64,000 nt of DNA from Thalassia testudinum. Its lineage: Eukaryota > Streptophyta > Magnoliopsida > Alismatales > Hydrocharitaceae. The position numbers and the translations under genes were made by a program. Shown piece after piece: positions 42,624-54,253 of the stretch (positions are counted from its first letter, which is position 1; every line of letters begins with the position of its first letter). The stretch spans positions 137,694,501 through 137,758,500 of the forward strand of contig JAZHRO010000036.1 in the NCBI GenBank assembly GCA_037157565.1. The letters are read 5' to 3'. The notes below the pieces were generated by a model. The model was given only the letters and a program-made list of their open reading frames with translations. It was not told where the DNA came from and did not search any database.

Positions 42624-43855
42624 GGCAACACTCTTTGGTTTTTTTCCCGTGTTTTTCTGCCTTACTTATCTTTCATCTCACTTTTTCTTTGATCTTACTG
42701 TGATTGCAGGTACTCATCCAAGGTGGGCCAGAGCGGTTAGATCGGAGAAAAGTGAAGATGATGGTTATGTAAGTTTATCCCCACCACCCCCACCCTAGTT
42801 TTCATTCCATAACCTAATAACTCAAACCAAAATCAACTTAGGTGCTTGCATAAACCCTAGGGTAGATTTTGGTTGTTTGATTGTCACTCCACTCACCTCA
42901 CCCACTTGCATATATAAAAAATTAAAAAAAATTCTTCTCTTGTGGGATTTAACTGAAAGCTACACACTTAACACCCACAACTTCTTATCCTAAGGTGCAC
43001 AATCACTTTGATTCTACCACTTAACCGGGATTTGACTTGTGGACCTGGTACACTTCAACTCAATACACATAAGTGAGTAGAAATCTGAATAGGTTAAACA
43101 TACTTGTGTGCCTTAACTAAGTGGTGCAATAGGCCAATTGATTGAGCTTTTTGGGTTGCACCACTCAATTTAAAACTGATCCATCAAGTAGCTTGCCTCT
43201 TAGGATTGATTTTTAGGGCTGAACTAGGCACTCCACATTTTTTTCTGATTTCTAAAGGAATATATCATCACCAGTGCTTTCAAAACTTGGAGTGTTCTAC
43301 TGAACCTTGATTGAATATACCTAAAGATTAAACCCTAAAAGCTACTAAACAAGGTTGAACCCTAAAAGACACATCATCAAATAACCTTGTTTGTAAGCTC
43401 TGCTTGTGCATGCACACACATTTGAATCAATCATTAAGGGCACAACCCATCTAAAGGGCCCATCACATTCTAAGTGCACAATCATCCCAAGCCTAATTAA
43501 AACTGAGTAGATGTTGGCTTTAAGGATTGATTCGCTTTTCGAGGCTCAGACTGAGATTTTTTTTCGATTAATCTGCTTCTAATGGTCCATCTAATGTCTA
43601 GCGAGGGGAGTAGCGTCAAATGACCATGGCTGGGGGGTGCACTAGGGACTGGAGGCGTAAGCCAAAGGAAGAACCTTCTCCCCAATCCCTCCTTCAACTG
43701 GTTGGATTGACCTGACAAAAGTAGACCAAATCATTTATAATCCCAAGATGAGTCCTGGGAATTTGTAGGTCTTTAGGCTAACCCACCTAAGGACAGGGTT
43801 GATTGCTTGTATTGCAGGGCTCCTTTCTCTCTTCTGATTTCCCTCTTACTCCACA
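42624..43855 (+). other. Leader of D with candidate intron
   Basis: A pyrimidine-rich run ends in TTGCAG at 42709. After 59 bp comes TAT|GTAAGT (GT at 42769-42770). TTGCAG then ends at 43817, 38 bp before the ATG at 43856. This suggests an intron 42769-43817. C has a donor and an acceptor with the same 38-bp spacing to its own ATG. A stretch near 43608-43700 is the site homologous to A's target in E. Confidence 0.55.
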
Positions 43856-44573
43856 ATGTATCCTTCCACATCTTTCACACATTTCCAATCCTACCCTCCT
43901 ACCGCCACTTATACCCAAGATGGTTACTATCTCGACTCGACTTATAATTACCCATCCACTAGCCAGGATAACTTTGATTGGGGATATGAATCCGGACCTC
44001 GGTGTCCAGGGTCTAACCTTGGACAACAAGACTATGATTACTATCCTTCCGAGAGCTACAATGATTATAGATCTCGATCCTTTGATGATCAAACTATCCC
44101 GATCTACAATCAGGAAGGATATGATGATTATAACATCTACCCTCCCCAGTATTCCACTGAATATAGGAACTTCCATTTTTTGAACAACCCGAAACGACCA
44201 ACTATCAGGGAGGGACCCAAGAACCTCAATATCTTGACTCCCTAGATTTAACCCGAATCCAACTAACCCTGAACCGAACCAATCGGTTCAAGTGAACCAG
44301 ATCCAAGATAGGGTGTTGGCTAATTTGAGGAACACTATACAATCTTTAGAATTTTAGCCAACACCATGCACTGAAGCATTGGAGCCTATGATCAAAATTA
44401 TTGATGAACTTAATAGTTCTATATTGGATTTGCTCTAAAATGTTAAGGATAGGGACCTGGGTGAGTTTCTTCTTGGGAAATTATCAATGTTGAGGATGAA
44501 ATTTGTGGTTACCCTAGTCAAATCTTGGGATGATTCTCAAGATGAACCCCCTTCAGGAGAGCCAATGTCAGAA
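43856..44573 (+). pseudogene. Unknown ORF of the D/E family, N-terminal part (D copy)
   Basis: ATG at 43856 opens 129 residues with the same Tyr/Asp/Pro/Ser-rich sequence as E at 21775: M-Y-P-S-T-S-F, Q-D-N-F-D-W-G-Y-E-S-G-P and a C-P-G motif. A small shift near 44170 ends the frame at 44245, whereas E continues there. Downstream, to 44573, the sequence still aligns with E's helical middle part. H1 then interrupts it. No known domain is recognised. D keeps CAG at 44149, where E has TAG at 22066. Confidence 0.6.
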
Positions 44574-45004
44574 CCCACTGATTGCGCAGCAATCATAGGT
44601 CTTAATTGACCTAAATTAGGCTAGGACTTAGCATAAGTTAGGGTTATCCATGCATGCATACGCATTATCTGCATCTTTACTGCTTTTCTTTAGCTATGCA
44701 TAAAATAATGTTATAATGTGCTGATTAAGTGCATTATGTCGATTGCAGGGAATAAGCTGATCAGGAGCTGGATCTGAAGCTGGATCAGGAATAATGGGAG
44801 TTGTAGCAGAGCTGGAGCAGAAGGCCTAGTTTAGATATAGGAATAATAATGTAAGGGGGTTAAAGGTTTTCTATTCTATTAAGTAGAAATAAAGCAGTAA
44901 AATGTGAAGAGCTTAGGTCCATCTTAGCCCTAGGATAGCCTAGAGACTTCCCCAAGCCTTAGCCACCCTTAGATTAGGTCACAACACCCTAGGAAGCCCT
45001 AAAA

Positions 45005-45250
45005 CCCTAGTTCCAACCCTTCTCTGGATGTCCAGAGAAGTTTTAAGATGTCCAGGACCCTTAGCCAACTCCCGCACACTTCAAACCCACTTCTGCAATG
45101 TTATTGGACGTCCAGACACTTTGTCAGACGTCCAATTTCTGCAGAATACCCAAAACAGAACCCGAAATCCTTCCTAACTCTGATTAGACGTCCATACAAC
45201 AAGTCTGGACTTCTGATTTTTGAGTATAAGACGTCTGATTCTATAATTAG
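45005..45250 (+). promoter_or_regulatory. GACGTC motif cluster in H1 LTR
   Basis: About seven copies of AGACGTCT, GGACGTCC or close variants (some decayed to GATGTCC), upstream of the TATA box, as in B. Confidence 0.5.
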
Positions 45251-45959
45251 ACGTCTTATACTGTTCTCCAATTCCTGCTTTGAGATTTAAGCCTTGATCT
45301 TGGATCTCTAGGTCCCTAAACCTAATTCCAACCCCATAGGAACCTAAATTAAGGTGCCCTAACCTTAGTACATCACCTCTAGACCTCCCTAAGGACCTAA
45401 TTAGGTCCTCACTAAACCTAATTGACTTGGATCTTAGTCAATTCCATCAGCCTATTCAATTGAACTCATTGAGTCCAATTGAGCCCTGATCTCAGCACAC
45501 ACTGTTCAATTGGACTCAGTGAGAGTCCAATTGACGTAGACCTGACTTAATTGAGTTGTTTTACTCTCAATTAAGTTTCCACACACCCAATTAAACTTGT
45601 ATTAAGTTTAATTGCACTTTACCTTAGTGAATTAGGGTTTATAACCCTAATTTGAGACCTACCTTGACCTAAACCCACTAGAACCCAACCTAATCAACCT
45701 AGACACCTAAGTTTCGACCCACACACACCCACACACACCATCCACACGAAAATATCTAGCCTAGAGTTCTCTAGAACTCTCTACCATGTGTGGTTGCCTT
45801 CGTTGCCAAAAATAGCAACCAAGAGCCATTCAATTTTTAGATCCACATTTGGTGGATCTAAAAACCACCATCCACCCTCTCTCTCTCACTCTCCCATGAG
45901 CTCCCACCATAGGCCTCTCTAGAGAATTCCATAATTCTCTAGAGAGCTTCCCTTAGGTC

Positions 45960-45967
45960 TATAAAAA
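45960..45967 (+). promoter_or_regulatory. TATA box of H1
   Basis: TATAAAAA in GGTCTATAAAAAGACCCC. Confidence 0.6.
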
Positions 45968-46730
45968 GACCCCTTGGGTGGCCATTGGCACCCATTCACT
46001 TCTTTGGCAATTGCACTCCATTGGTGCCATTCACGTCACCTCCATAGTCACTCCACCTCCACGAGCTCACTACCACCACCATGGAGGACACCATGACGGG
46101 ATGCTGGATCAACCCTACCTCTCTCCAAGGGTCGGCCTAAGTTCCATTGGCCGCCCCTCATTCTCCTCTCGACCACTCCAAGGCCATCGGGGACCACCCC
46201 TGAATGCCCTCTACTCTTTTAGCTCTAGATCATGCTTTTCATAAGTTTTACTGCTTTCATTTACTGCTTAGTAGAGTAGTTTCTCTTCTCCCCTAATGAT
46301 GCATGCGAAATCCCCCCGTCGATTCATGTATGCAATCGTTTTCTAGTAGCTAGGTTTAATTTCAAGCATTCTTGTATAAGCTTTCCTCTAGATTTCCTGT
46401 ACAAACAACTCTCCCCCAATGAATGAATGAAAATGCATTTATATATATCTCTCTCTCTTTATGTGTTCGAAATCACCATGAGCTGAATGATTATTTTATT
46501 TGCATGATTTAAGTGCTTGTTCTTTAACCGCCTATATATTGCGCACCAGAATATTAAGTAGAGCGGCTTTAAGATCGATTTCAAAAATAGAAACACGCCT
46601 CCCAGAGACGAACGACCGGGACTCAAGTCTCGTTATTTTACAAAATAATATTTTTGACGAACGTTTTGCGTGACTATACTAAAACTTTCGACGACTTTCA
46701 AATGCGCAAAAATGGCTCTCTGTCACCCGC

Positions 46731-47279
46731 TCAGGCACCTGTCGGGGGGGACACATATTCTGAGATCGGAGATGACCAGGTTGGGCTAGAGCAACCCATT
46801 GAGGATGAATCGATTGATTCACCCGAGATCCCCGAGCCAGGGAGTGAGGAAAAATATGTCTCTTTGAACAAGGACATGACAATCGATTTTGAGACATGTA
46901 TAAATGAGGATCATGAAATCTTTGACTCTGAGGGTGAATAATCTCTTAGTGAAGTCTCACTTGAGTGTAAGGAAGATGATTTTAGTGAGACAAATGGGCT
47001 TGAGTAATCTGATGAACCATTCGATAGCCCCATTATTGAAGATTTGGATTCGGTTGGGTCTAACTTGGAGGATTTGAATCCTCATTTACTAGAAGATTCA
47101 ATCAATAGCCCCATTCCTCAACCACACCCTAAAGGGATTGATTTTGATTTGGAAATCGTTGTACCCAAGTCAATTCTGAGTTAGCCACGATTTCTGGACT
47201 TGCGTAAATCTTATGGGGTGAATGGTGCCGGAGCCTGACCACTTGATGTTGGAGGATAGAAATGTCGAAATGAAAATTT
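46731..47279 (+). pseudogene. Unknown ORF of the D/E family, acidic middle part (D copy)
   Basis: Resumes D's coding region after H1 and aligns with E 22500-23048. Very acidic, with E-D-E-S-I-D-S-P and a D-F-E-T-C-I-N-E-D-H-E stretch. Stops (TAA at 46939 and others) interrupt it. It ends at GGGAG (47280-47284), C's left target duplication, where E has the continuous sequence. Confidence 0.55.
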
Positions 47280-47284
47280 GGGAG

Positions 47285-48931
47285 TGTTGAAGCTACGGGT
47301 TGCTATGCTAACGTGTTTGGTTTTGAAAAACCTGTTGTCGTAGTGTGAAAGCGAAGAACTCATGTTCAACAAATAAAATTTATACCGGAATAGAAATCAC
47401 GGGTCGAACTCAGGGAGGCTACATTGATCTATATTCGTAATTATATTTTTTTTAGAGTTTTTGTTGAAAAGCGAAGTGACATAATTACAATGAAGCAATA
47501 TTAACAATCAAAATGAGAGAGAGAGAGAGAAAACATGCACTCAATATTTCAAAAATGTTTATACAATGAAACCAAAGAAGAATTACACTAGAAAGCGGGA
47601 AATCAACTATACTAAAAAGCAGGAAAATTCTACTCTAGGAAGCTGTAAAGAAGAATGGGAGAGAGAAGTTATCCTCCTCGACGATAGCTTGGAGGACGTG
47701 CTAGACGAGACTCTGCCTGGATGAAGGAGGACGGAGTGGGAAGAAGGAGGTCAAAGTAGGAGGAACAAGAACGGGGCAGCACGTCGTCGTCGTCATGGGA
47801 TCTTCTTCCGAAATGAGAGCGAAAATTTGACTTTATCTCGCGAGGAGCATCCCGGGTGTGGGACAAGCTTCTCTTGAGCTTTGGAGAGGTAGAGGAGAGA
47901 AGGAAGGGATGAAAATTTTGTATGAAGGGGGTCTCCTTTTATAGTTGCAAGGAGTGAGGGCAATTTGGTCTTTTTAATTTGAAAAACATTAATTCTAGAC
48001 CTTTAGTGACGGATAAAACCATCACTAAAGGTCCGAACGTGGGTGTAGTGGGCCGACGTGCGCGCGCCCGCTCGCCTCCTCTCTTTAAACGCATGCCCAC
48101 GATCTTCCAATCTCGATCGTTCGATCGTGAGATCGAACTGCTGAGAGAGATCGTCACCGCGCCTCCTCAGCAGCAACGCCCGCGTGAAATCCAGCGTTCT
48201 TCGCCCACGTCTGATGGAGCATCGCACGCTTACCCGCGTGCACCCTCGCCAAATTGAAGTGCTCAGGGCTTCGAACGGGCAACCTTGATTCGCAGGAGCG
48301 CTTTCGACCAACACGCCACCAGCTAGTTTGTGTCGCGCTCTTGAAATGTGTATGCGCACCCCACAGCCGTTGGATGATCATCCAACGGCGAAGAAGCGAT
48401 GATCAGATTGAAGAAGGGAAGATGCGGCGGGTGCAGCGACCAGTTGGGCGGCTAAGATGGTGCCACGTGGTGCCATCTTGGCTGTCGATCTTCTGGATGA
48501 TGTAGATGGTGCCATGATTGTTGGATTAAGTCAATTTTCACGTCGTTAGGCTTCGATCGTCGATCCGAATCCATCCGTGCGGTCGGATTTGTCACTTGAA
48601 GTATGGATTCACACCATATTGGCCCTTGATCTTCTAGGGTTCCCCAATCTCTATCTGATGCTATAGATGTCTGATTAGGGCGATCTTGGAGTTGTTGAAC
48701 TCCAATCGTTGTTCTGATCAAATCTGTACGGTTGGATCTTCGATCCGAGGCCTTGATAAAAATTTTTTCTTATCCCTGAACATAAAAGGAGACAATTGAC
48801 CTCTATTTTATTCAAACTAATCTAAATGGAAGATGATGCATGCTATGCAATATTTATAATATGTAATGCAATCCTATGCTTAAGAACATGCATAAATAAA
48901 CATCTTAAGTAGTGTAAACATGCTTACATCA
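47285..48931 (-). repeat. Element C 3' LTR
   Basis: 1647 bp. On the plus strand it begins TGTTGAAGC and ends TTACATCA. Minus-strand TATA at 47937-47943. An inverted repeat CCTTTAGTGA ... TCACTAAAGG lies at about 47999-48032, just upstream of the TATA, and a G-box CACGTG is at 48464-48469. Confidence 0.93.
47937..47943 (-). promoter_or_regulatory. TATA box of C 3' LTR
   Basis: Minus-strand TATAAAA, repeated at 57894-57900 in the 5' LTR. Confidence 0.6.
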
Positions 48932-50340
48932 TACCCCCATGCCTATCTTTTGCTAGTCCTTAGCAAAAATTACATGCTATTTATAAAAGAATCAGGTTGG
49001 ATTATTTGGACATGAGTTATTTTCAATCATTAAGAAAATGTTTACTTAGGATCTGAACTTTCAATGACACAACAGTGCCTGAGTATCTGCCAAAATGCAG
49101 ACCGCCTTAAGCTCTCGCCTTATTCAAAGAAAATCTTCTTTTTCTCTTTTTCCTCTTTTCTAATTTTTTTAGATTTTCAAGTTTTAGGGTTTAAGAGTGG
49201 CTTTCTATGGCCATTCAACTCACCCAAGATTTGATGAGAACCCTAAGTTCTAAGCATCTTATTGTGAATGTCATAGACTCATTGATCGGCAGTTAAAATA
49301 GACTTCGGGTTTCTACGCCTCTAGGTGACCTTAAAAAGAGAATTCTATCTAAAGGTGTATCTTTACAACCGGTAGCTTTCTCATTACTTTTATTTTTACG
49401 GGGTCAACACAAGGGTGAATCCAGTATATATCTCCCCAGTTTATTCTACTTCTCTGCTTCTTCCTAAGTGTTTTGGGAATTTTCAGTGCATTTATTGAGC
49501 AGGGTTCTGGACAACCGGTCGATGAGTTGTTACCACTGACAACTTGCCAGCCATACTCGTGCGGTGAAGTGTGGCTTATTTCTTTTCTTTTCTCCTTTTC
49601 TTTTTCTTTTCTTTTTGACTTTCTTTTTCTTTATTTTTTTTTTTTAAGTAGGTGGCTTCCTTGGTCTAAGATTTACCTAAAGGCAGCAAAAAGAGAATGG
49701 TCCAGTGACTGGGCTCTGGACAACCTACCTATGGGCTGTTGCCCATGATAACTTGCCAGCCATATCACCCTAGAAGGTTCATTAGCTACCCAATTTCCAT
49801 TAAAATCGTCGAACAATGAGTCAGTGCAAAGAAAGTGTGTAGATGCTTAAAACCCAAAGTTCCCTCAAATTAGAGGGTGGATTGATAAATCATGTACTTA
49901 TCACCCAAACTTATTTACTCCAATTACAATAGAATTAAGATGGCGAGGACTCGAAAAATAAATCCACATTTTAGTGGATACACGGGCTGATTAAGTCCAA
50001 AGACCTGAAGGGTCATTGTGTTCAGATCCTAATGTAATATTTCCTAAGATTGAAAAGTCCTAATGTCCAACTATTCCTTCTTAAATTTTTTTTTATTTTT
50101 TTCTTTTATAAATAAGAAGAGAAAAATAATTTACATGAATTTCACAAAGTTGACCAAATGATTCTAATGAATCCACCCCCCCATGCCTAGCTGATGCAAT
50201 GTCCACATTGAGAAAGAGACATGAAAGAAATGGTAGAGTATGAAAGATGTCACCTGAATATGAAGCTCGTGTCAGCTTTGTGTCATATTTATAACTACTG
50301 AGTTTAATGCCATCAGCTAGGCGAAGTCCAGCCAAAGAAG
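48932..50340 (-). other. 3' untranslated region and polypurine tract of C
   Basis: On the minus strand, in order: internal purine-like motif (50209-50173), hairpin (49903-49883), two GGCTGG/GTTGTC blocks (49766-49714 and 49556-49507), and AGGCATGGGGGTA (48944-48932) abutting the LTR. No coding region, and no env-like frame, is supported. Confidence 0.8.
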
Positions 50341-51709
50341 TCACAAAATGGCTAGAGTAATCGTGTCTGAGACGGGTTCTGGAAGAGTACGGTCAATAAC
50401 AGGCTTTAGAGGTTGACCGTTGACTTTAAATGTGTTACTCGTCTTTGGGTCAGAAATCTGAACGGATCCATTTGGAAAAATTTGGTCAATTATGAATGAG
50501 CTATTCCATTTAGATCTAAGTTTGCTAGGAAAGAGCTTAAGTCTAGAATTGAATAACCAGACTTTCTGGTTCGGCTCAAAGCTCTTTTGGGAAATCAATC
50601 GATCATGTAGATCTTTGGTCTGAACCTTGTAGATCTTGGCATTCTCGTATGCATCATTTCTAAGCTCTTCCAACTCAGATAATTGGAGTTTCCCGGTCTT
50701 CCCAGCTAAATTCAGGTCTAAATTGCATTGTTTGATCGCCCAAAATGCCCTGTGTTCAATCTCTATGGGTAGCTGGCATGCCTTTTTATACACCAAACGA
50801 AATGGAGACATGTCGATGGGCGTTTTATATGCCGTACGGTAGGCCCAAAGAGCATCCTCAAGCTTTTGAGTCCAGTCCTTGCGATCAGGCCTAACCATTT
50901 TCTGTAGAATGTTCTTGATCTCTCGATTGGAGATCTTGGCTTGTCCATTCGTCTAGGGATGGTAAGGTGTGGAAATTCGGTGATTAACCCCGTATTTGGC
51001 CAACAAATTCTGAAATTGGGCATTAGTAAAATGAGTGCCACCATCACTGATGATGGCCCTCGAAATCCTAAACCTACTGAAGATATTTTTCCTGACAAAA
51101 TCGATGACCACCTTGTGATCATTGGTTCGGGTGGGAATCGCCTCAATCCATTTGGACACATAATCAACAGCAATAAGAATGTACTGATGTCCAAATGAAG
51201 GGAGAAAGGGTCCCATGAAATCAATGCCCCAAACATAAAAAATTTTGACAGGAAGAATTGGGTTTAGGGGCATCATATCTCTCTTAGTTATGCTCCCGAG
51301 TGCCTGACATCGAGAACATGACCTTGAGAAATCCTGGGGATCCTTAAATAAAGACGGCCAATAGAAGCTAGATTGCAAGATTTTTGCAGCCGTCTTTTTT
51401 CCAGAGAAATGTCCACCACACGCAGATGCATGGCAGAACTCGAGTATACTGTTGAATTCATTCTCCAGTACACATCGGCGAATAATCTGATCAGAGCCAA
51501 TGCGGTACAGTTCAGGATCCTCCCAAAGGTAATATTTGGCCTCAGATTTGAGTATATCCCGTTGTTGCTTAGTCCAATCTTGGGGGATTTGACCAACGGC
51601 CAAATAGTTAACAATGTCAACAAACCACGGGGTGTGGACACCTGAAACTGTAAGAATGGCTTAGTCCGGAAAAGTGTCAACAATCGGGATGTCCGGACGA
51701 GAAGAATCA
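50341..51709 (-). pseudogene. Integrase of C
   Basis: After a frameshift near 51710, one minus frame runs to 50341. It has the zinc domain (C-H-A-S-A-C-G-G-H then C-S-R-C, near 51430-51300), W-G-I-D-F-M-G-P-F near 51230, S-D-G-G-T-H-F near 51035 and N-R-E-I near 50920, so D, D and E are kept. A TAG at about 50953-50955 lies where A has a Gln codon. The C-terminal domain with K-L-R-S-K-W lies near 50520. No chromodomain. It ends about 20 residues short of A's integrase. Confidence 0.9.
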
Positions 51710-53434
51710 CCTGGAGTCTCGACAAATGATTTGGCACCACATTTTGTACCCCGATTTTATCCTTGATTTCAAGATCAAATTCTTGAAGCAGAAGAATCCA
51801 ACGAATAAGCTGGGGTTTGGCATCCTTTTTGGCCAAGAGATGTCTCAAGGTCGAGTGGTTGGTATAGATGATAACATGAGACCCTAAGAGATAAGCCCTT
51901 AATTTTTCCAAAGCGAACACTATAGTTAGTAATTCCTCTGGGCTTCATCCAGAGTTTTACTAGCGTAGTAGATGATAGAGGTCTTTCTATCAATTTTCTA
52001 ACCCAAGATAGCCCTGACCACGTAATCAAAAGCGTCGGTCATGATCTCAAAAGGGGTTGTCCAAATTGGTGGTTGCAAAATTGGAGCATAGGTGACTGCC
52101 GATTTTAGGAAATCAAATGCCTTTTGGTATGATTCGTCGAAAACAAACAGCGTTTCTTTGGCAAGAAGATTGCTCAGGGGATGAGCAACCTTTGAGAAAT
52201 CTTTGATGAATCTTCGATAGAATCCCACATGGCCAAGAAATGATCGGATTTGTTTAACAGATGTGGGAGGAGGAAGTTTAGTGATATCATGAACCTTAGC
52301 TTTATCCACTTCGATTCCCCGTTCAGAGATTACATGACCCAAGATGATGCCTTCTTGGGTCATGAAATGATTCTTTTCCCAGCTAAGGACCAATCGTGTT
52401 TTGATACATCACTTAAGAATCATTTCCAGATTAGCCAAACAAGAGTCAAACGATTCTCTGAAAATAAAGAAATAGTCCATGAAGACTTCCATAAACTCTC
52501 CCACCATGTCAGAGAATATGGCTAGCATACACCTTTGAAAAGTTGCAGGCGCATTGCATAAACCGAAAGTCATCCTACGGAAAGCAAAGGTTCCATAGGG
52601 ACAGGTGAAAGTAGTTTTTTCCTGATCCTCAGGATGGATAGGAACTTGGTTGTATCCCAAGTAGCCATCAAGAAAATAGAAGTACTTCTGTCCAGCTAGT
52701 CTTTCTAAGATTTGATCGATGAAAGGTAGGGGAAAATGATCCTTTTTAGTGGCTGTGTTTAGCTTTCTATAATTAATACAAACCCTCAAAGATGAAGCTG
52801 AACGAGTTGTGACAGATTCTCCTCTCTCGTTAGTCACAACGGTAATTCCAGCTTTCTTCAGAACAATCTGCACGGGACTTACCCAGGGACTATTAGAGAT
52901 TGGATAAATAATTCCTGCATCGAGCCACATGATGATTTCCTTTTTGACCACTTCTCGCATATTTGGATTTAATCTCCTTTGCATCTGGCAAGAAGGGTGG
53001 GATCCATCTTCCAAGAATATTCTATGATTGCAGTAAGATGTCTCGATCCCCCTAAGGTCATGAATGGTCCAACCAATTGCCTCCTTGTGTTCCTTCAGGA
53101 CCTTGATCAATTTAATCTCTTTTTCCTTTGTTAATTTGGCACTGATAATCATAGGGAGCATCTTTTGAGGTTCTAAAAATTGATATTTCAAATTCTCAGG
53201 CAATGGTTTCAGTTCAAGCTGGGGTGGGTTGATGATTGATGGTAAGGAAGATGCTGAAGACTCAACAAGAGGAAGAGGTTGTGAGTGAACAAAATCAATA
53301 ACCTCTTTAGAAGATGGTAGGTTTGCCATAGAGGGTTGCGGGTCGAATTCGTCATCAAAGGAGGAACTTTCAATTGAAGAAACCATCAAACAAGTGTCAA
53401 TGTTTTCATTATCCTCCTCAAGTTCCTCAATAAA
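51710..53434 (-). pseudogene. Reverse transcriptase and RNase H of C, with altered active site
   Basis: RT blocks follow A's order: a V-C-I-N-Y-R-K-L-N block near 52785, F-L-D-G-Y-L-G-Y-N-Q near 52670, F-G-L-C-N-A-P-A-T-F near 52560. The catalytic motif reads F-M-D-Y at 52472-52483, where A has F-M-D-D, so one catalytic Asp is lost. A TGA at about 52394 corresponds to an Arg codon. A TAG follows L-G near 51998. About 20 bp are missing near 51935, shifting the frame just before the RNase H E-L-L motif; RNase H then continues in another frame to about 51710. Confidence 0.9.
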
Positions 53435-54253
53435 TCAACAATCTCCAAATTTATTGATCGCCTTAAAAATATCCAATTTCATTCGTTGATCCCCAAAGGA
53501 GATTTCCATGCTACTTCTTTCACAATTAATGTTGGCCTTAGTGGTAGCTAGGAACAGACACCCCAGAATGATGGGCGTGTTCCTTAGATTTTTAGGTACA
53601 TCCATGTCAAGGACAAGGAAATCTACAGGAAAATAGAAATCCTTGACCTTAACTATAACATCTTCAATAATGCCTCGCGGATTTGTGAGCGAGCGGTCCG
53701 CTAACTGTAGCGTTACTGAAGTTGGCCGAAGTTCACCTAATCTAAACTTCTCGTAAAGAGAAGTCGGAATTAAGTTGATGGATGCACCCAGATCCAAAAG
53801 TGCTCTATCAAATGTGTAATCTCCAATGACATAAGAAATCAATGGAGCACCTGGATCTCTCCTTTTCTGAGGGAGGTGGTGCAGGATAACAGAACTAGCT
53901 TGCTCGGAGAGTACCACCTTCCTCAGAACAGATTCTCTTGACTTACACTTTTGTGTATATAAATCCTTTAAAAATCTTGCGTAAGCCGGTATATGCTTGA
54001 TAGCATCGAGGAGCGGGATATTGATCTCAACATTCTTAAATAGATTCAGAAGCTCCTCATTGCTATCAACAGACTTCTTCTTCTTTGATTTGATCAAGGC
54101 TTCAGGAAAAGGAACATGAGTCAGATCTTTGGAATCAGGTTCTTGAGCCTTGATTTCTTCTCTAGAATTCTCCTTTCTCTCCTCAGGTTCTTCAAGATTC
54201 ATTAGATCAGAACAGTGTGGTTGTGAATCCTGAGTCTGCTTACCACTCCTCAA
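53435..54253 (-). pseudogene. Aspartic protease region of C
   Basis: 272 residues in one frame on the minus strand, continuous with gag upstream. Begins with the S-G-K-Q-T-Q-D-S-Q linker, like A near 13280. The active site D-L-G-A-S is near 53785, followed by N-L-I-P-T-S-L, and I-I-L-G-C-L-F is near 53560, where A has I-I-L-G-R-P-F. A TGA ends it before the RT linker. The protease would cut Gag-Pol. Confidence 0.88.

Larger units (their letters stand above)
44579..46725 (+). mobile_element. Solo LTR H1
   Basis: 2147 bp, starting with the inverted repeat TGATTGCGCAGCAATCA and ending CTGTCA. It interrupts the D frame; E (near 22490-22505) shows the empty site. The duplication is CCCAC (44574-44578) and CCCGC (46726-46730), one mismatch. 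GACGTC-type motifs cluster at 45005-45250, and a TATA box is at 45960-45967. No PBS, purine tract or coding region is present. Confidence 0.88.
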
